Notes under the pieces: generated by a model
The model's database searches: none
Told to the model about the DNA's origin: nothing
The model's input: the letters and a program-made list of their open reading frames with translations, nothing else
Shown: in pieces, positions 33,378 to 41,950 of the stretch
How positions within the stretch are numbered: position 1 is the stretch's first letter
Layout: each line of letters opens with the position of its first letter
Program-made: the position numbers and the translations under genes
Source: 40CM-2-70-7 sp035631315
GTDB taxonomy: Bacteria > Gemmatimonadota > Gemmatimonadetes > Gemmatimonadales > GWC2-71-9
Assembly: GCA_035631315.1 (NCBI GenBank)
Contig: DASQIZ010000085.1
Coordinates: 29,680-93,679 of the forward strand
DNA: 64,000 nt
Direction of reading: 5' to 3'

Positions 33378-36047
33378 GTGGGAACGACGCGGATTCACGA
33401 TCTGGCAGCCGAATTCGGCATCTCCGCCGAGCAGCTGATGGGCATGCTCAAGGAGATGGACGTGTTCGTACGGAGTCACCTCTCGCCCCTGAAGGACGAG
33501 CAGGTGGCACTCGTGCGCGCACGCTGGGAGCGGGACAAGCGGAAGGCCAAGGAGCCCGCGGCCCCCACCAAGAGACGGCGCGCCGTGAAGGCCGCTCCGG
33601 AACCCGCGCCCGAGCCCGTCGAGGCCCGGCCGAAGCGCCGCCGCCGGACCGCCGCGGAAGTCGCGGCCGCCGAGGCCGAAGCGCAGGCCGCCGCCGAGGT
33701 CGAGGCCCTGGCCGAGGCCCGGGCACGAGAAGCACTCGAAGCCGCCGCCAAGGCTCAGAATGAAGAGAAGCCTGCGCCCTCGCTCGAAGAGCGGGCTGCG
33801 GCACTCTTCAAGGATCTGCCACCCGCTCCGTTCCGGGAGGCCCCGGCCACGTCCGCGAGTGTGGAGCCGCCACCGCCACCTCCGGCGGCGCCGACGGCTC
33901 CTCCTCCGCCGCGTCCGTTCATTCCGACGCCGGTCCGTCCCAAGCCGGTCGCCAGCCATACGCCGGGGACGCCGGTGCCGCCACGTCCCGTGGCGAGCGG
34001 CATGCCGAATTTCGGCGGTCCCGGCGCGGGTGGTCCTGGTGGCGGGGGCGGGCCCGGTCTCGACGATCGTCGCCGTGAAAAGGGTGGCAAGAAGCGGAAG
34101 AAGGGCAAGAAGTCGGTCGACCAGGAAGCCGTGGCACAGAACATCTCCCGCACCCTCTCGGCCCTGAAGGGACCGGTGGGGCGGAAGGGTCCGCATCGCC
34201 GCGAAGAGGGACCGTCGTACCGCGACATCCAGGAGCAGCAGCGGCAGGAACAGAAGGAGCGCGAGAAGACGCTGGTTCGGGTGACGGAGTTCATCACCGT
34301 CTCCGAGCTGGCCAGCACGCTGAAGGTTCCGCCGACGCAGATCGTCACGTTTGCCTTCAAAGAGCTCGGGCAGATGGTCACGATCAACCAGCGGCTCGAC
34401 TTCGATATGATCGAGCTGATCGCCTCGGCGTTCGGCTTCCAGGCGGTGCAGGAAGAGGAGTACGTCTCGAGCGGCGCTCCCGAAGAGGCGAAGGATGCCG
34501 ACGAGACCCTCAAGCCCCGTCCGCCGATCGTCACGGTCATGGGTCACGTCGACCACGGCAAGACGTCGCTGCTCGACTACATCCGCCAGGCGAACGTCGT
34601 CGCGGGTGAAGCCGGCGGTATCACGCAGCACATCGGCGCGTATCACGTCACGCTGAAGGATGGGCGTTCGATCACGTTCCTCGACACGCCGGGCCACGAG
34701 GCGTTCACCGCCATGCGTGCCCGCGGTGCCCAGGTGACGGATATCGTCGTGCTCGTCGTGGCGGCTGATGACGCCATCATGCCGCAGACCATCGAAGCGA
34801 TCTCGCACGCGAAGAACGCGGGTGTGCCGCTCGTGGTCGCCATCAACAAGATCGATCTGCCTTCGGCGAACGTGCAGAAGGTGAAGCAGGACTTGCTGGC
34901 GCACGGTGTGGTGCTCGAGGAGTTCGGCGGCACGACGCTGGCGACGCCGATCTCCGCCAAAAAGGGCACGGGCGTCGACACGTTGCTCGACCAGATCCTG
35001 CTCCAGTCGGAGCTCCTGGACCTGAAAGCGAATCCCGACCGTCGCGCGACGGGCGCGGTGCTCGAGGCGACCCTCGATCCCGGCAAGGGCCCCGTGGCCA
35101 CGATCCTGGTGCAGAACGGCACCTTGCGCGTGGGCGATGACTTCATCTGCGGGCAGTTCTCGGGTCGCGTCCGCGCGGTATCGGACGAACGCGGGCAGAC
35201 GGTGAAGGACGCGGGTCCGTCCATTCCGGTGCAGATCCTCGGCTTCGAGGGGGTGCCGGAGGCGGGCGACACGTTCACGGTGATGGAAGACGCGGCCGCC
35301 GCGCGCGAAATCGCGCAGAAGCGGCAGCGGCTCGAGCGCGAAGCGCAGCATCGCCGCACCGGCCGGGTCAAGACGCTCGAAGACTTCATGGCCGAGCGCG
35401 TCGACGGCGGCGCGGCGTCCCTCAAGATCATCATCAAGGCGGACCAGGGTGGTCCGGCGGAAGCGCTCGCCGACGCGCTGGCCCAGCTGTCGACGGCCGA
35501 GGTGAAGGTCGAAGTGGTGCATCGCGGGGTCGGGGCCATCACCGAGTCCGATGTGCTGCTCGCCAAGGCGTCGAACGCCATCATCATCGGCTTCCATGTC
35601 CGCCCCGATTCGAACGCGCGCGCGTCGGCCGAGCGCGAGCGGGTGGAAATCCGGACGTACCGGATCATCTACGAGGCGGTGGACGAGGTGAAGGCCGCGA
35701 TGGAAGGCCTCCTGGCGCCGGAGCAGAAGGAAGTGGTGCTCGGCGAAGCGGAGGTACGGCAGATCTTCAAGATCGCGAAGATCGGCACCATCGCCGGCTC
35801 GTTCGTCCGCTCCGGCGTGATCCCGCGGACGGCGAAGGTGCGCCTGATCCGCAACGGCGTCGAAGTCTACGACGGCACCTTGGCGTCGCTGAAGCGCTTC
35901 AAGGACGACGCGCGCGAAGTCCGCGAAGGCTTCGAGTGCGGCATCGGCGTCGAGAACTTCAATGACGTGAAGGTCGGCGACCTGATCGAGGCCTATCGGA
36001 TCGACGAAGTCGCCCGGACGCTCGGGAGCCCGGCGGCCAAAGGGTGA
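33378..36047 (+). CDS. infB: Translation initiation factor IF-2
   Basis: An 889-residue GTPase that places initiator tRNA on the ribosome. IF2N domain (1-50, IHDLAAEFGISAEQLMGML), a long Ala/Pro/Lys/Arg-rich linker (about 55-300), a second IF2N-like segment near residue 305, then the G domain with GHVDHGKTSLLD from Gly389, DTPGHEAF and NKIDLP. Domains II-IV follow, ending in RTLGSPAAKG. GTG 33378 starts after a GGAGG-like site. The long acidic/basic linker is a normal variable region. Confidence 0.97.
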   Translation: MGTTRIHDLAAEFGISAEQLMGMLKEMDVFVRSHLSPLKDEQVALVRARWERDKRKAKEPAAPTKRRRAVKAAPEPAPEPVEARPKRRRRTAAEVAAAEAEAQAAAEVEALAEARAREALEAAAKAQNEEKPAPSLEERAAALFKDLPPAPFREAPATSASVEPPPPPPAAPTAPPPPRPFIPTPVRPKPVASHTPGTPVPPRPVASGMPNFGGPGAGGPGGGGGPGLDDRRREKGGKKRKKGKKSVDQEAVAQNISRTLSALKGPVGRKGPHRREEGPSYRDIQEQQRQEQKEREKTLVRVTEFITVSELASTLKVPPTQIVTFAFKELGQMVTINQRLDFDMIELIASAFGFQAVQEEEYVSSGAPEEAKDADETLKPRPPIVTVMGHVDHGKTSLLDYIRQANVVAGEAGGITQHIGAYHVTLKDGRSITFLDTPGHEAFTAMRARGAQVTDIVVLVVAADDAIMPQTIEAISHAKNAGVPLVVAINKIDLPSANVQKVKQDLLAHGVVLEEFGGTTLATPISAKKGTGVDTLLDQILLQSELLDLKANPDRRATGAVLEATLDPGKGPVATILVQNGTLRVGDDFICGQFSGRVRAVSDERGQTVKDAGPSIPVQILGFEGVPEAGDTFTVMEDAAAAREIAQKRQRLEREAQHRRTGRVKTLEDFMAERVDGGAASLKIIIKADQGGPAEALADALAQLSTAEVKVEVVHRGVGAITESDVLLAKASNAIIIGFHVRPDSNARASAERERVEIRTYRIIYEAVDEVKAAMEGLLAPEQKEVVLGEAEVRQIFKIAKIGTIAGSFVRSGVIPRTAKVRLIRNGVEVYDGTLASLKRFKDDAREVREGFECGIGVENFNDVKVGDLIEAYRIDEVARTLGSPAAKG

Positions 36048-36057
36048 TCGTTGGCCC

Positions 36058-36339
36058 ATGGTAATCGGAGTAACAACCTGGGAGCTGCACCTTTCAGCGT
36101 GCCACTCCCTGAAGGACAAGCGGCAGATTCTCGAGAGTCTGAAGGACCGGCTGCACCGGAAGTACAACATCTCCGTCGCGGAAACGGCCCATCAGGATCT
36201 CTGGCAGCGCGCGGAGCTGTCGGCCTGCGTGATGAGCACCGACCGCGTGCACGCGGAGAAGGTGCTCCGCGAGGCGGACCGCCTGGTGGACGAAACCGCC
36301 GGCGCGCGGATTGTGGACACGAGCACGAGCTATCTCTGA
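36058..36339 (+). CDS. DUF503 family protein YlxP
   Basis: A 93-residue protein beginning MVIGVTTWELHLSACHSLKDKRQILES, the typical DUF503 motif, with a central QDLWQRAELSACVMSTD. YlxP is regularly found between infB and rbfA and is linked to ribosome maturation, but its reaction is unknown. It lies 10 bases after infB, with rbfA starting 1 base after its stop. Confidence 0.85.
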   Translation: MVIGVTTWELHLSACHSLKDKRQILESLKDRLHRKYNISVAETAHQDLWQRAELSACVMSTDRVHAEKVLREADRLVDETAGARIVDTSTSYL

Positions 36340-36340
36340 G

Positions 36341-36703
36341 ATGAAGAAGATGAGCCATCGCCCCGAACGGGTGGCCGAGCTGGTCCGGCAGACCGTGGGG
36401 GCATTTCTGACCGGTGATGTACGCGACCCGCGGATCGGGTTCGTGACCGTCGTCGGTGTCGAAGTCTCGGCCGATCTCTCGCATGCGAACGTGCGGGTGA
36501 GCGTCATGGGGACCGACGACGAAAAGAACCGGACCCTCGAGGGCCTGACGAGCGCGGCGCGGTTTCTGCGCGCCCAGCTGTCGCAAGAGCTCCGGCTCCG
36601 GACCAGCCCGGAAATTCACTTCCGGCTGGATCGTGGTCTGGAGCACGCGCAGCGGATCGACCAGGTGCTGAAGGACCTGAAGACCGGGAGCGAGGAGCCC
36701 TGA
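36341..36703 (+). CDS. rbfA: Ribosome-binding factor A
   Basis: A 120-residue KH-fold factor for late maturation of 16S rRNA. The start MKKMSHRPERVAELVRQTVGAFL and the conserved DPRIGFVTVVGVEVSADLSHANVRVSV identify it. ATG 36341 is the natural start. It is followed by truB, whose likely CTG start overlaps the TGA. Confidence 0.95.
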   Translation: MKKMSHRPERVAELVRQTVGAFLTGDVRDPRIGFVTVVGVEVSADLSHANVRVSVMGTDDEKNRTLEGLTSAARFLRAQLSQELRLRTSPEIHFRLDRGLEHAQRIDQVLKDLKTGSEEP

Positions 36704-37554
36704 TCGACGGCGTGTGCCTGGTGGCCAAGCCCCAAGGGCCCACCAGCCACGACGTGGTGGACATCGTCCGGCGCGCCCTCGGCCTGTCGCGGGTGGGGCA
36801 TCTCGGGACACTCGATCCGTTCGCGGAAGGATTGCTGGTGGTGGTGGTGGGACGAGCGACGCGGCTTGCACCGTACGCGGCGGGATGGAAGAAGCACTAC
36901 GACGGTGTGATCCGGCTCGGGGCCGTGACCACGACCGATGACCGGACCGGGGAAGTCACGAGGACGTCGGAAGGATGGCGGGCACTCGACCTCGATCAGA
37001 TCCGGGGCGCGGCCGCCGGGTTGATGGGCGAAATCGAGCAGCGGCCGCCCGCGTTTTCGGCCGTGAAGGTCGACGGCGTGCGGGCCTACAAGAAGGCGCG
37101 ACGCGGCGAAGCGGTCGCGGTGACCCCCCGGCGGGTGACGGTGTTCGAGCTGGCGATCACCGGCTGGAACGCGCCGGACGTGACGTTCCGGTCGACCGTG
37201 AGTGGTGGTACGTACCTCCGCTCACTCGCGCGCGATCTGGGTGAACGGTTGGGGTGCGGGGGACATCTGGCGGTGCTGCGGCGCACGGCGGTCGGGCTGT
37301 TCCGGCTCGACGATGCGGTCCCGGCGCAGGCGCTGACACCGTCGCACATCAAGGATCCGGCGCTCCTGGTGAGCGATCTGCCGCACCGGGCGCTCGATGC
37401 CGGAGAACGGGAAGCGATCGTGCACGGACGCCCGTTGCCGGCCGGAGACACGGAGCAGGGAACGGTCGCGCTGACGGCCGACGGGTGTTTGCTCGCAGTC
37501 GGCGAGGTCGTGAACCGGCAGATCAAACCGCGGCTCGTCCTGGCGGATCGATGA
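36700..37554 (+). CDS. truB: tRNA pseudouridine-55 synthase
   Basis: TruB makes pseudouridine at position 55 in the T loop of tRNAs. The catalytic Asp is in GHLGTLDPFAEGLL near residue 45 and the second motif YDGVIRLG follows. The family N-terminus is M-(x)-G-V-L-L-V-x-K-P; in this frame it reads (CTG)IDGVCLVAKPQGPTSHDVV from 36700. That CTG overlaps the rbfA TGA and has GAGGAG 4 bases upstream, whereas the first GTG at 36712 would cut the first strand. I therefore choose CTG (284 residues), with GTG 36712 as alternative (280). Confidence 0.95.
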   Translation: MIDGVCLVAKPQGPTSHDVVDIVRRALGLSRVGHLGTLDPFAEGLLVVVVGRATRLAPYAAGWKKHYDGVIRLGAVTTTDDRTGEVTRTSEGWRALDLDQIRGAAAGLMGEIEQRPPAFSAVKVDGVRAYKKARRGEAVAVTPRRVTVFELAITGWNAPDVTFRSTVSGGTYLRSLARDLGERLGCGGHLAVLRRTAVGLFRLDDAVPAQALTPSHIKDPALLVSDLPHRALDAGEREAIVHGRPLPAGDTEQGTVALTADGCLLAVGEVVNRQIKPRLVLADR

Positions 37555-38450
37555 GCGGGACGGTGATCACCGTCGGGTCATTCGACGGCGTGCATCGCGG
37601 GCATCAGGCGGTACTGGCCGAGATCGCCCGACGGGCGAAGAGCGGGGGACGCCAGAGCCTGCTGGTGACGTTCGATCCGCATCCGCTCGAGGTCGTGAAT
37701 CCGGAGGCGGCGCCGAAGCTCCTGACGACGCCCGACGAGAAGCAGGAAGTGCTGGCGGCGTCGCCGGTCGATGAAGTCGTGATGCTCCCGTTCACCCGCG
37801 AGCTCTCGCAGCTCACGGCACCCGAGTTCGTGGGCACGGTGCTCCGGGAGCGGTACGGGATGACGGACCTGGTGCTCGGTTACGACCACGGTTTTGGCCG
37901 GGGTCGCTCCGGGGATGTCGAGACGGTCCGCCGGCTGGGGCGGGAGCAGGGCTTCAGCGTGGATGTGGTGGATGCGGTGCGCGACGACGGGCAGCCGATT
38001 TCGTCGACCGTGATCCGCACGGCGGTGGCGCATGGGGAATTGGACCGGGCGGCCCGGTGGCTCGGACGGCCCTACGCTTTTTCAGGAGTGGTGGAGCGGG
38101 GGGCGGGGCGGGGCCGGACCATCGGTATCCCGACGATCAATCTCACCCCGACGGCCAGGAAGCTCCTGCCGCCCGACGGGGTATACGCGGTGCACGTGGT
38201 GGTGGGTGGAACGCAGTACGGTGGCATGATGAACCAGGGCGCGCGGCCGACGTTCGGCGTGACGGCGCGTGGCCTCGAAACGCATGTGTTCGACTTCGCC
38301 GACGATCTGTACGGCGAGCGGGTGCGGGTGGAATGGGTGCGTCGTCTGCGTGACGTCCGGACCTTCCCGTCCCGCGATGCGCTGATCGCTCAACTCGAGC
38401 ACGACCGCGCCGCGGCGCGGGAAAGCCTCAACCTGTCAGGGACGCGATGA
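37551..38450 (+). CDS. ribF: Bifunctional riboflavin kinase/FMN adenylyltransferase
   Basis: A 299-residue enzyme that makes FMN and then FAD. The adenylyltransferase half (1-175) has the motif GSFDGVHRGHQAVL and TFDPHPLEV, and ends with ISSTVIRTAV. The kinase half has RTIGIPTINL and GGMMNQGARPTFG. ATG 37551 overlaps the truB stop. The secD start overlaps the end. Confidence 0.96.
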   Translation: MSGTVITVGSFDGVHRGHQAVLAEIARRAKSGGRQSLLVTFDPHPLEVVNPEAAPKLLTTPDEKQEVLAASPVDEVVMLPFTRELSQLTAPEFVGTVLRERYGMTDLVLGYDHGFGRGRSGDVETVRRLGREQGFSVDVVDAVRDDGQPISSTVIRTAVAHGELDRAARWLGRPYAFSGVVERGAGRGRTIGIPTINLTPTARKLLPPDGVYAVHVVVGGTQYGGMMNQGARPTFGVTARGLETHVFDFADDLYGERVRVEWVRRLRDVRTFPSRDALIAQLEHDRAAARESLNLSGTR

Positions 38451-40078
38451 AAACCATCCGGAACCGGCTGCTCTTGATCGGCGCACTCTTCCTGATCGCC
38501 GTCTATGCCATCGTGCCACGCAACACCAAAGTCCGGCAGCTGGACCCGAAGACCGGCCAGATGGTGGATGCCACGGAACGCCTCGTCCCCATCACGCTCG
38601 GCCTCGACCTCCGGGGCGGCGTGCATCTGGATCTCGAGGTGGACCAGAGTCAGGGTCCGGTGCCTGACTGCAAGGATGCGATCGAGCGGTCGGAGAAGGT
38701 CGTCCGGACCCGGCTCAACGAGTTCGGCACCCTCGAGCCCGTCGTCCAGACGACCGGCAACTGCCGCCTGAACGTCGAGCTTCCCGGCGAAAGTGATCCC
38801 GAGCGGGCCAAGCGCATCGTGCAGCAGCAGGCGCATCTCGAGTTCCGCATCACGGACATGAAGAGCCTGTTCCGGGACGCCCTCCCGAGCATCGACAAGG
38901 CCCTCCATGACGCGGGCGTTCGCGGCGCGGGGAACGCCGGTCCTTCGAACACGGTTTCGCAGCTCTTCGGTGCCGACTCGTCCAAGAAAAAGGGGGCGAA
39001 GGCCGCAGCGGACACCACCAACAACTCCGCGGTCTTCTCGAGCATCCTGTTCCAGGGGGACCGGCCGGGCGAGTACCTCATCCCGGTGGAGCAGACCCAC
39101 CTCGTAGACTCGTTGCGGAAGATGTCCGTGTTCCAGACGGCCATGCCCCGGGGCATCGATCTCTTCTGGGGCACCGATTCGGTGGTCCGCGGCGCGCGCG
39201 AGTTCAAGTATCTCTATGCTGTGGAATCGAAGCCCATCATCACGGGCGACGAGCTCGAAAAGGCCACGGCGCGCCGGGACCAGGTCAGCAACCACTCGGT
39301 GGTGCAGTTCCAGCTGAGCCGTCGGGGTGGCCGGATCTTTGCCGACGCGACCGGCCGGCACGTCCACGACTACATGGCCATCATCCTCGACACGCTGGTC
39401 CAGGGTGAGCCCCCGATCATCAACGACCAGATCGGGGCGAATGGACAGATCGATCTGCAGGGCAAGCCGCTGGCGGATGCGCAGGACCTGGCGCTCGTGC
39501 TGCGGGCCGGTGCGCTTCCCGTGCGGCTGACCATCGTGGACGAGCAGTCCATCGGACCGACGCTGGGCACGGACGCGATTCATGACGGCGTCCTGGCGGG
39601 GGCCGTCGGCGTGGCGCTCGTCATCCTGATCATGACGATCTACTACCGGCTGTCGGGTGTGCTGGCGGTGCTCGCGCTCGCGCTCTACGTGCTCTTCACG
39701 CTCGCCGGTCTGGCGATCTTCGGCTTCACGCTGACGTTGCCGGGTCTCGCGGGGTTGGCGCTGTCCGTGGGCATCGCGGTGGACGCGAACGTGCTGATCT
39801 TCGAGCGCATCCGCGAGGAGCTCCAGCACGGGAAGTCGGTGCGCCTCGCCATCGATGAGGGCTTCAAGCACGCGATGAGCGCCATCATCGACTCGAACGT
39901 CTCGACCGCGCTCACCGCATTCATTCTGTATCTGGTCGGTACCGGCCCGGTGCAGGGCTTCGCCATCACGCTGATCGTGGGCATCGCCGCCTCGATGATC
40001 ACGGCCATCTTCGTCGTCCGGACCTTCTACATGATCTGGCTGCAGCGGCGGCCCGACATGACCACGGTGAGCATCTGA
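38447..40078 (+). CDS. secD: Protein translocase subunit SecD
   Basis: A 543-residue inner-membrane RND-type protein that uses the proton gradient to help protein export at SecYEG. N-terminal helix (residues 4-20), LGLDLRGGVHLDLEV near residue 48, the large periplasmic P1 domain, and the five C-terminal helices with LPGLAGLALSVGIAVDANVLIFERIREEL. It is coupled to secF (TGATG). Confidence 0.97.
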   Translation: MKTIRNRLLLIGALFLIAVYAIVPRNTKVRQLDPKTGQMVDATERLVPITLGLDLRGGVHLDLEVDQSQGPVPDCKDAIERSEKVVRTRLNEFGTLEPVVQTTGNCRLNVELPGESDPERAKRIVQQQAHLEFRITDMKSLFRDALPSIDKALHDAGVRGAGNAGPSNTVSQLFGADSSKKKGAKAAADTTNNSAVFSSILFQGDRPGEYLIPVEQTHLVDSLRKMSVFQTAMPRGIDLFWGTDSVVRGAREFKYLYAVESKPIITGDELEKATARRDQVSNHSVVQFQLSRRGGRIFADATGRHVHDYMAIILDTLVQGEPPIINDQIGANGQIDLQGKPLADAQDLALVLRAGALPVRLTIVDEQSIGPTLGTDAIHDGVLAGAVGVALVILIMTIYYRLSGVLAVLALALYVLFTLAGLAIFGFTLTLPGLAGLALSVGIAVDANVLIFERIREELQHGKSVRLAIDEGFKHAMSAIIDSNVSTALTAFILYLVGTGPVQGFAITLIVGIAASMITAIFVVRTFYMIWLQRRPDMTTVSI

Positions 40079-41136
40079 TGTTCCGACTCTTCGCGAACGC
40101 GCGCTACGATTTCATCAAGTGGCGCAAGTGGGCCTACGGGCTGACCGCGCTGCTCATCATTCCCGGCCTCATCTATCTGATCGCCTCGGGTGTGAACTAT
40201 AGCATCGAGTTCACGGGTGGTACCCAGGTCCAGATCGCGACCCTCGATCACTCGATCGGCGCGGCGCAGATCCGCGCGGCGCTCGACGCCGGCGGCATGC
40301 ATGGCACCGAAATCTCGTCGTTCGGAGCCGATACCGCGTTCATGATCCGGGCCCGGCTGGGCGAGACGAACAGCGGGAGCCAGCAGGCCGTCGACAGCAC
40401 CGTGCGCGCCGTCCGCTCCGCGTTCGATAACGGCCTCGGCCCCACGAAGTACAATGTGATGAAGTACGAAGGGATCGACGGGAAGGTCGGAAAAGAGCTC
40501 CAGGGGAAGGCCTTCCTGGCGATTTTCTTCTCCTTCTTCGTCACCCTCGCCTACCTGGCGATCCGGTTTGAATGGCGGTTCGGGACGGCCGCGGTGCTCG
40601 CGACGGCTCACGACATCCTGACGACCATCGCGTTCATCAAATACATGAACCTGGAGATCAGCCTGGTCGTGGTGGGCGCGGTGCTGACGATGGTGGGGTA
40701 CTCGCTGAACGATACCATCATCATCTTCGACCGGGTCCGGGAAAACCTGCGGAAATTCCGGCGGCAGAATCTGTACGACATCGTCAACCTCTCGATCAAC
40801 GAGACGCTGCCGCGGTCGATCCTGACGCACGGAACGACGTTCGCCACGACGACGGCCCTGGTGGTCCTCGGCGGCGAGGTGATCCGGCCGTTCGCGCTGG
40901 TGATGGCGTTCGCCATTTTCACCGGCACGTTCTCCTCGATCTACATCGCGGCGCCGATCCTCATGTACATCGAGAAGCGCTGGCCCGGTGAAGACGCCCG
41001 CGGCGCGCGGATCCTCACGTCGCCGATGGCGATGGCGCCGGCAGGCGCGGTGCCCCCCGCCCCGACTCCGGCGGCCGCCCCGGCGCCGGCCCCGCAACCG
41101 AAGGCCACCAAGCCGGCGACCTCTCCGGCGCGCTGA
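40078..41136 (+). CDS. secF: Protein translocase subunit SecF
   Basis: A 352-residue partner of SecD. FEFTGGTQVQI-type motif (IEFTGGTQV near residue 42), GYSLNDTIIIFDRVRENLR and RSILTHGTTFATTTALVVLGG are the family markers within the C-terminal helices. The last 35 residues are an Ala/Pro-rich tail not part of the standard fold. ATG shares one base with the secD TGA. Confidence 0.97.
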   Translation: MFRLFANARYDFIKWRKWAYGLTALLIIPGLIYLIASGVNYSIEFTGGTQVQIATLDHSIGAAQIRAALDAGGMHGTEISSFGADTAFMIRARLGETNSGSQQAVDSTVRAVRSAFDNGLGPTKYNVMKYEGIDGKVGKELQGKAFLAIFFSFFVTLAYLAIRFEWRFGTAAVLATAHDILTTIAFIKYMNLEISLVVVGAVLTMVGYSLNDTIIIFDRVRENLRKFRRQNLYDIVNLSINETLPRSILTHGTTFATTTALVVLGGEVIRPFALVMAFAIFTGTFSSIYIAAPILMYIEKRWPGEDARGARILTSPMAMAPAGAVPPAPTPAAAPAPAPQPKATKPATSPAR

Positions 41137-41137
41137 C

Positions 41138-41935
41138 ATGTCCGGCCGTCCCGGCCGTCTCGTCGACGCCCATTGCCACCTCGGGGATGGGGCGTTCGAC
41201 GGAGACCGGGATGCGGTGCGGGCGAGGGCCGAGGTCGCCGGGATCGGACATATCGTCGTCATCGGGGACCGGATCGCCACGAGCCGAGAGGCGTTGACGC
41301 TCGCCCGCAGCACACCGGGACTGTCGGCCACCGCCGGCATCCACCCGCACCAGGCCACGGAGTGGTCGGTCCAGGCTCGAGCCGAGGTGGTCGAGCTCCT
41401 CGGAGAACCGGAAGTCGTGGCGGTCGGGGAAACGGGGCTCGACTACCATTACGATCACTCCCCCCGTCCCACCCAGATCGAGTGCTTCGAGGGCCACCTG
41501 GCCCTGGCCGAACGTGTCCGGAAGCCCGTGGTGGTGCATGCCCGGGAAGCCGACGCCGACGTCGCGCGCCTGCTGCGCTCCTGGGGGCCCCGGGTTCCCG
41601 CCATCATCCTCCATTCGTTCTCGAGCGGCCCCGACCTGTTTGCAGCAGGGATGGAGATCGGGGCGTACTTTTCTTTCAGCGGGATGATCACGTTCAAGAG
41701 CTGGGGGCACCCGGAGTATCTGACGGTGTGTCCCGCGGACCGCCTGCTCGTGGAGACCGACGCCCCGTATCTGGCGCCGGTCCCGCATCGGGGGAGCCGC
41801 AACGAGCCCGCGTTCGTGCGGGAGACCGCATTGGCGCTGGCCCGTGCCCGGGGGGTCACCCTCGAGGCTCTCGTTCCCACGCTCACCGCCAACGCGGCGC
41901 GGGTGTTCGGTCCCCGCGTTACACCGTCGCCCTGA
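41138..41935 (+). CDS. tatD: TatD-family metal-dependent hydrolase
   Basis: A 265-residue TIM-barrel hydrolase of the TatD DNase family. Metal ligands are visible: DAHCHL at the N-terminus, GETGLDYH, VVHAREA, ILHSFSS and ETDAPYLAP. Family members act as 3'-5' exonucleases or deacylases. ATG 41138 lies 1 base after the secF stop, so it belongs to the sec operon. Confidence 0.93.
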   Translation: MSGRPGRLVDAHCHLGDGAFDGDRDAVRARAEVAGIGHIVVIGDRIATSREALTLARSTPGLSATAGIHPHQATEWSVQARAEVVELLGEPEVVAVGETGLDYHYDHSPRPTQIECFEGHLALAERVRKPVVVHAREADADVARLLRSWGPRVPAIILHSFSSGPDLFAAGMEIGAYFSFSGMITFKSWGHPEYLTVCPADRLLVETDAPYLAPVPHRGSRNEPAFVRETALALARARGVTLEALVPTLTANAARVFGPRVTPSP

Positions 41936-41950
41936 TCCAGAGGAGCGCCC

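Noticed and set aside
33327..36170. A 947-codon open frame on the minus strand across infB
   Set aside because: It mirrors the codon bias of infB in high-GC DNA; its translation is rich in Arg, His, Asp and Leu without any domain, and infB is certain.
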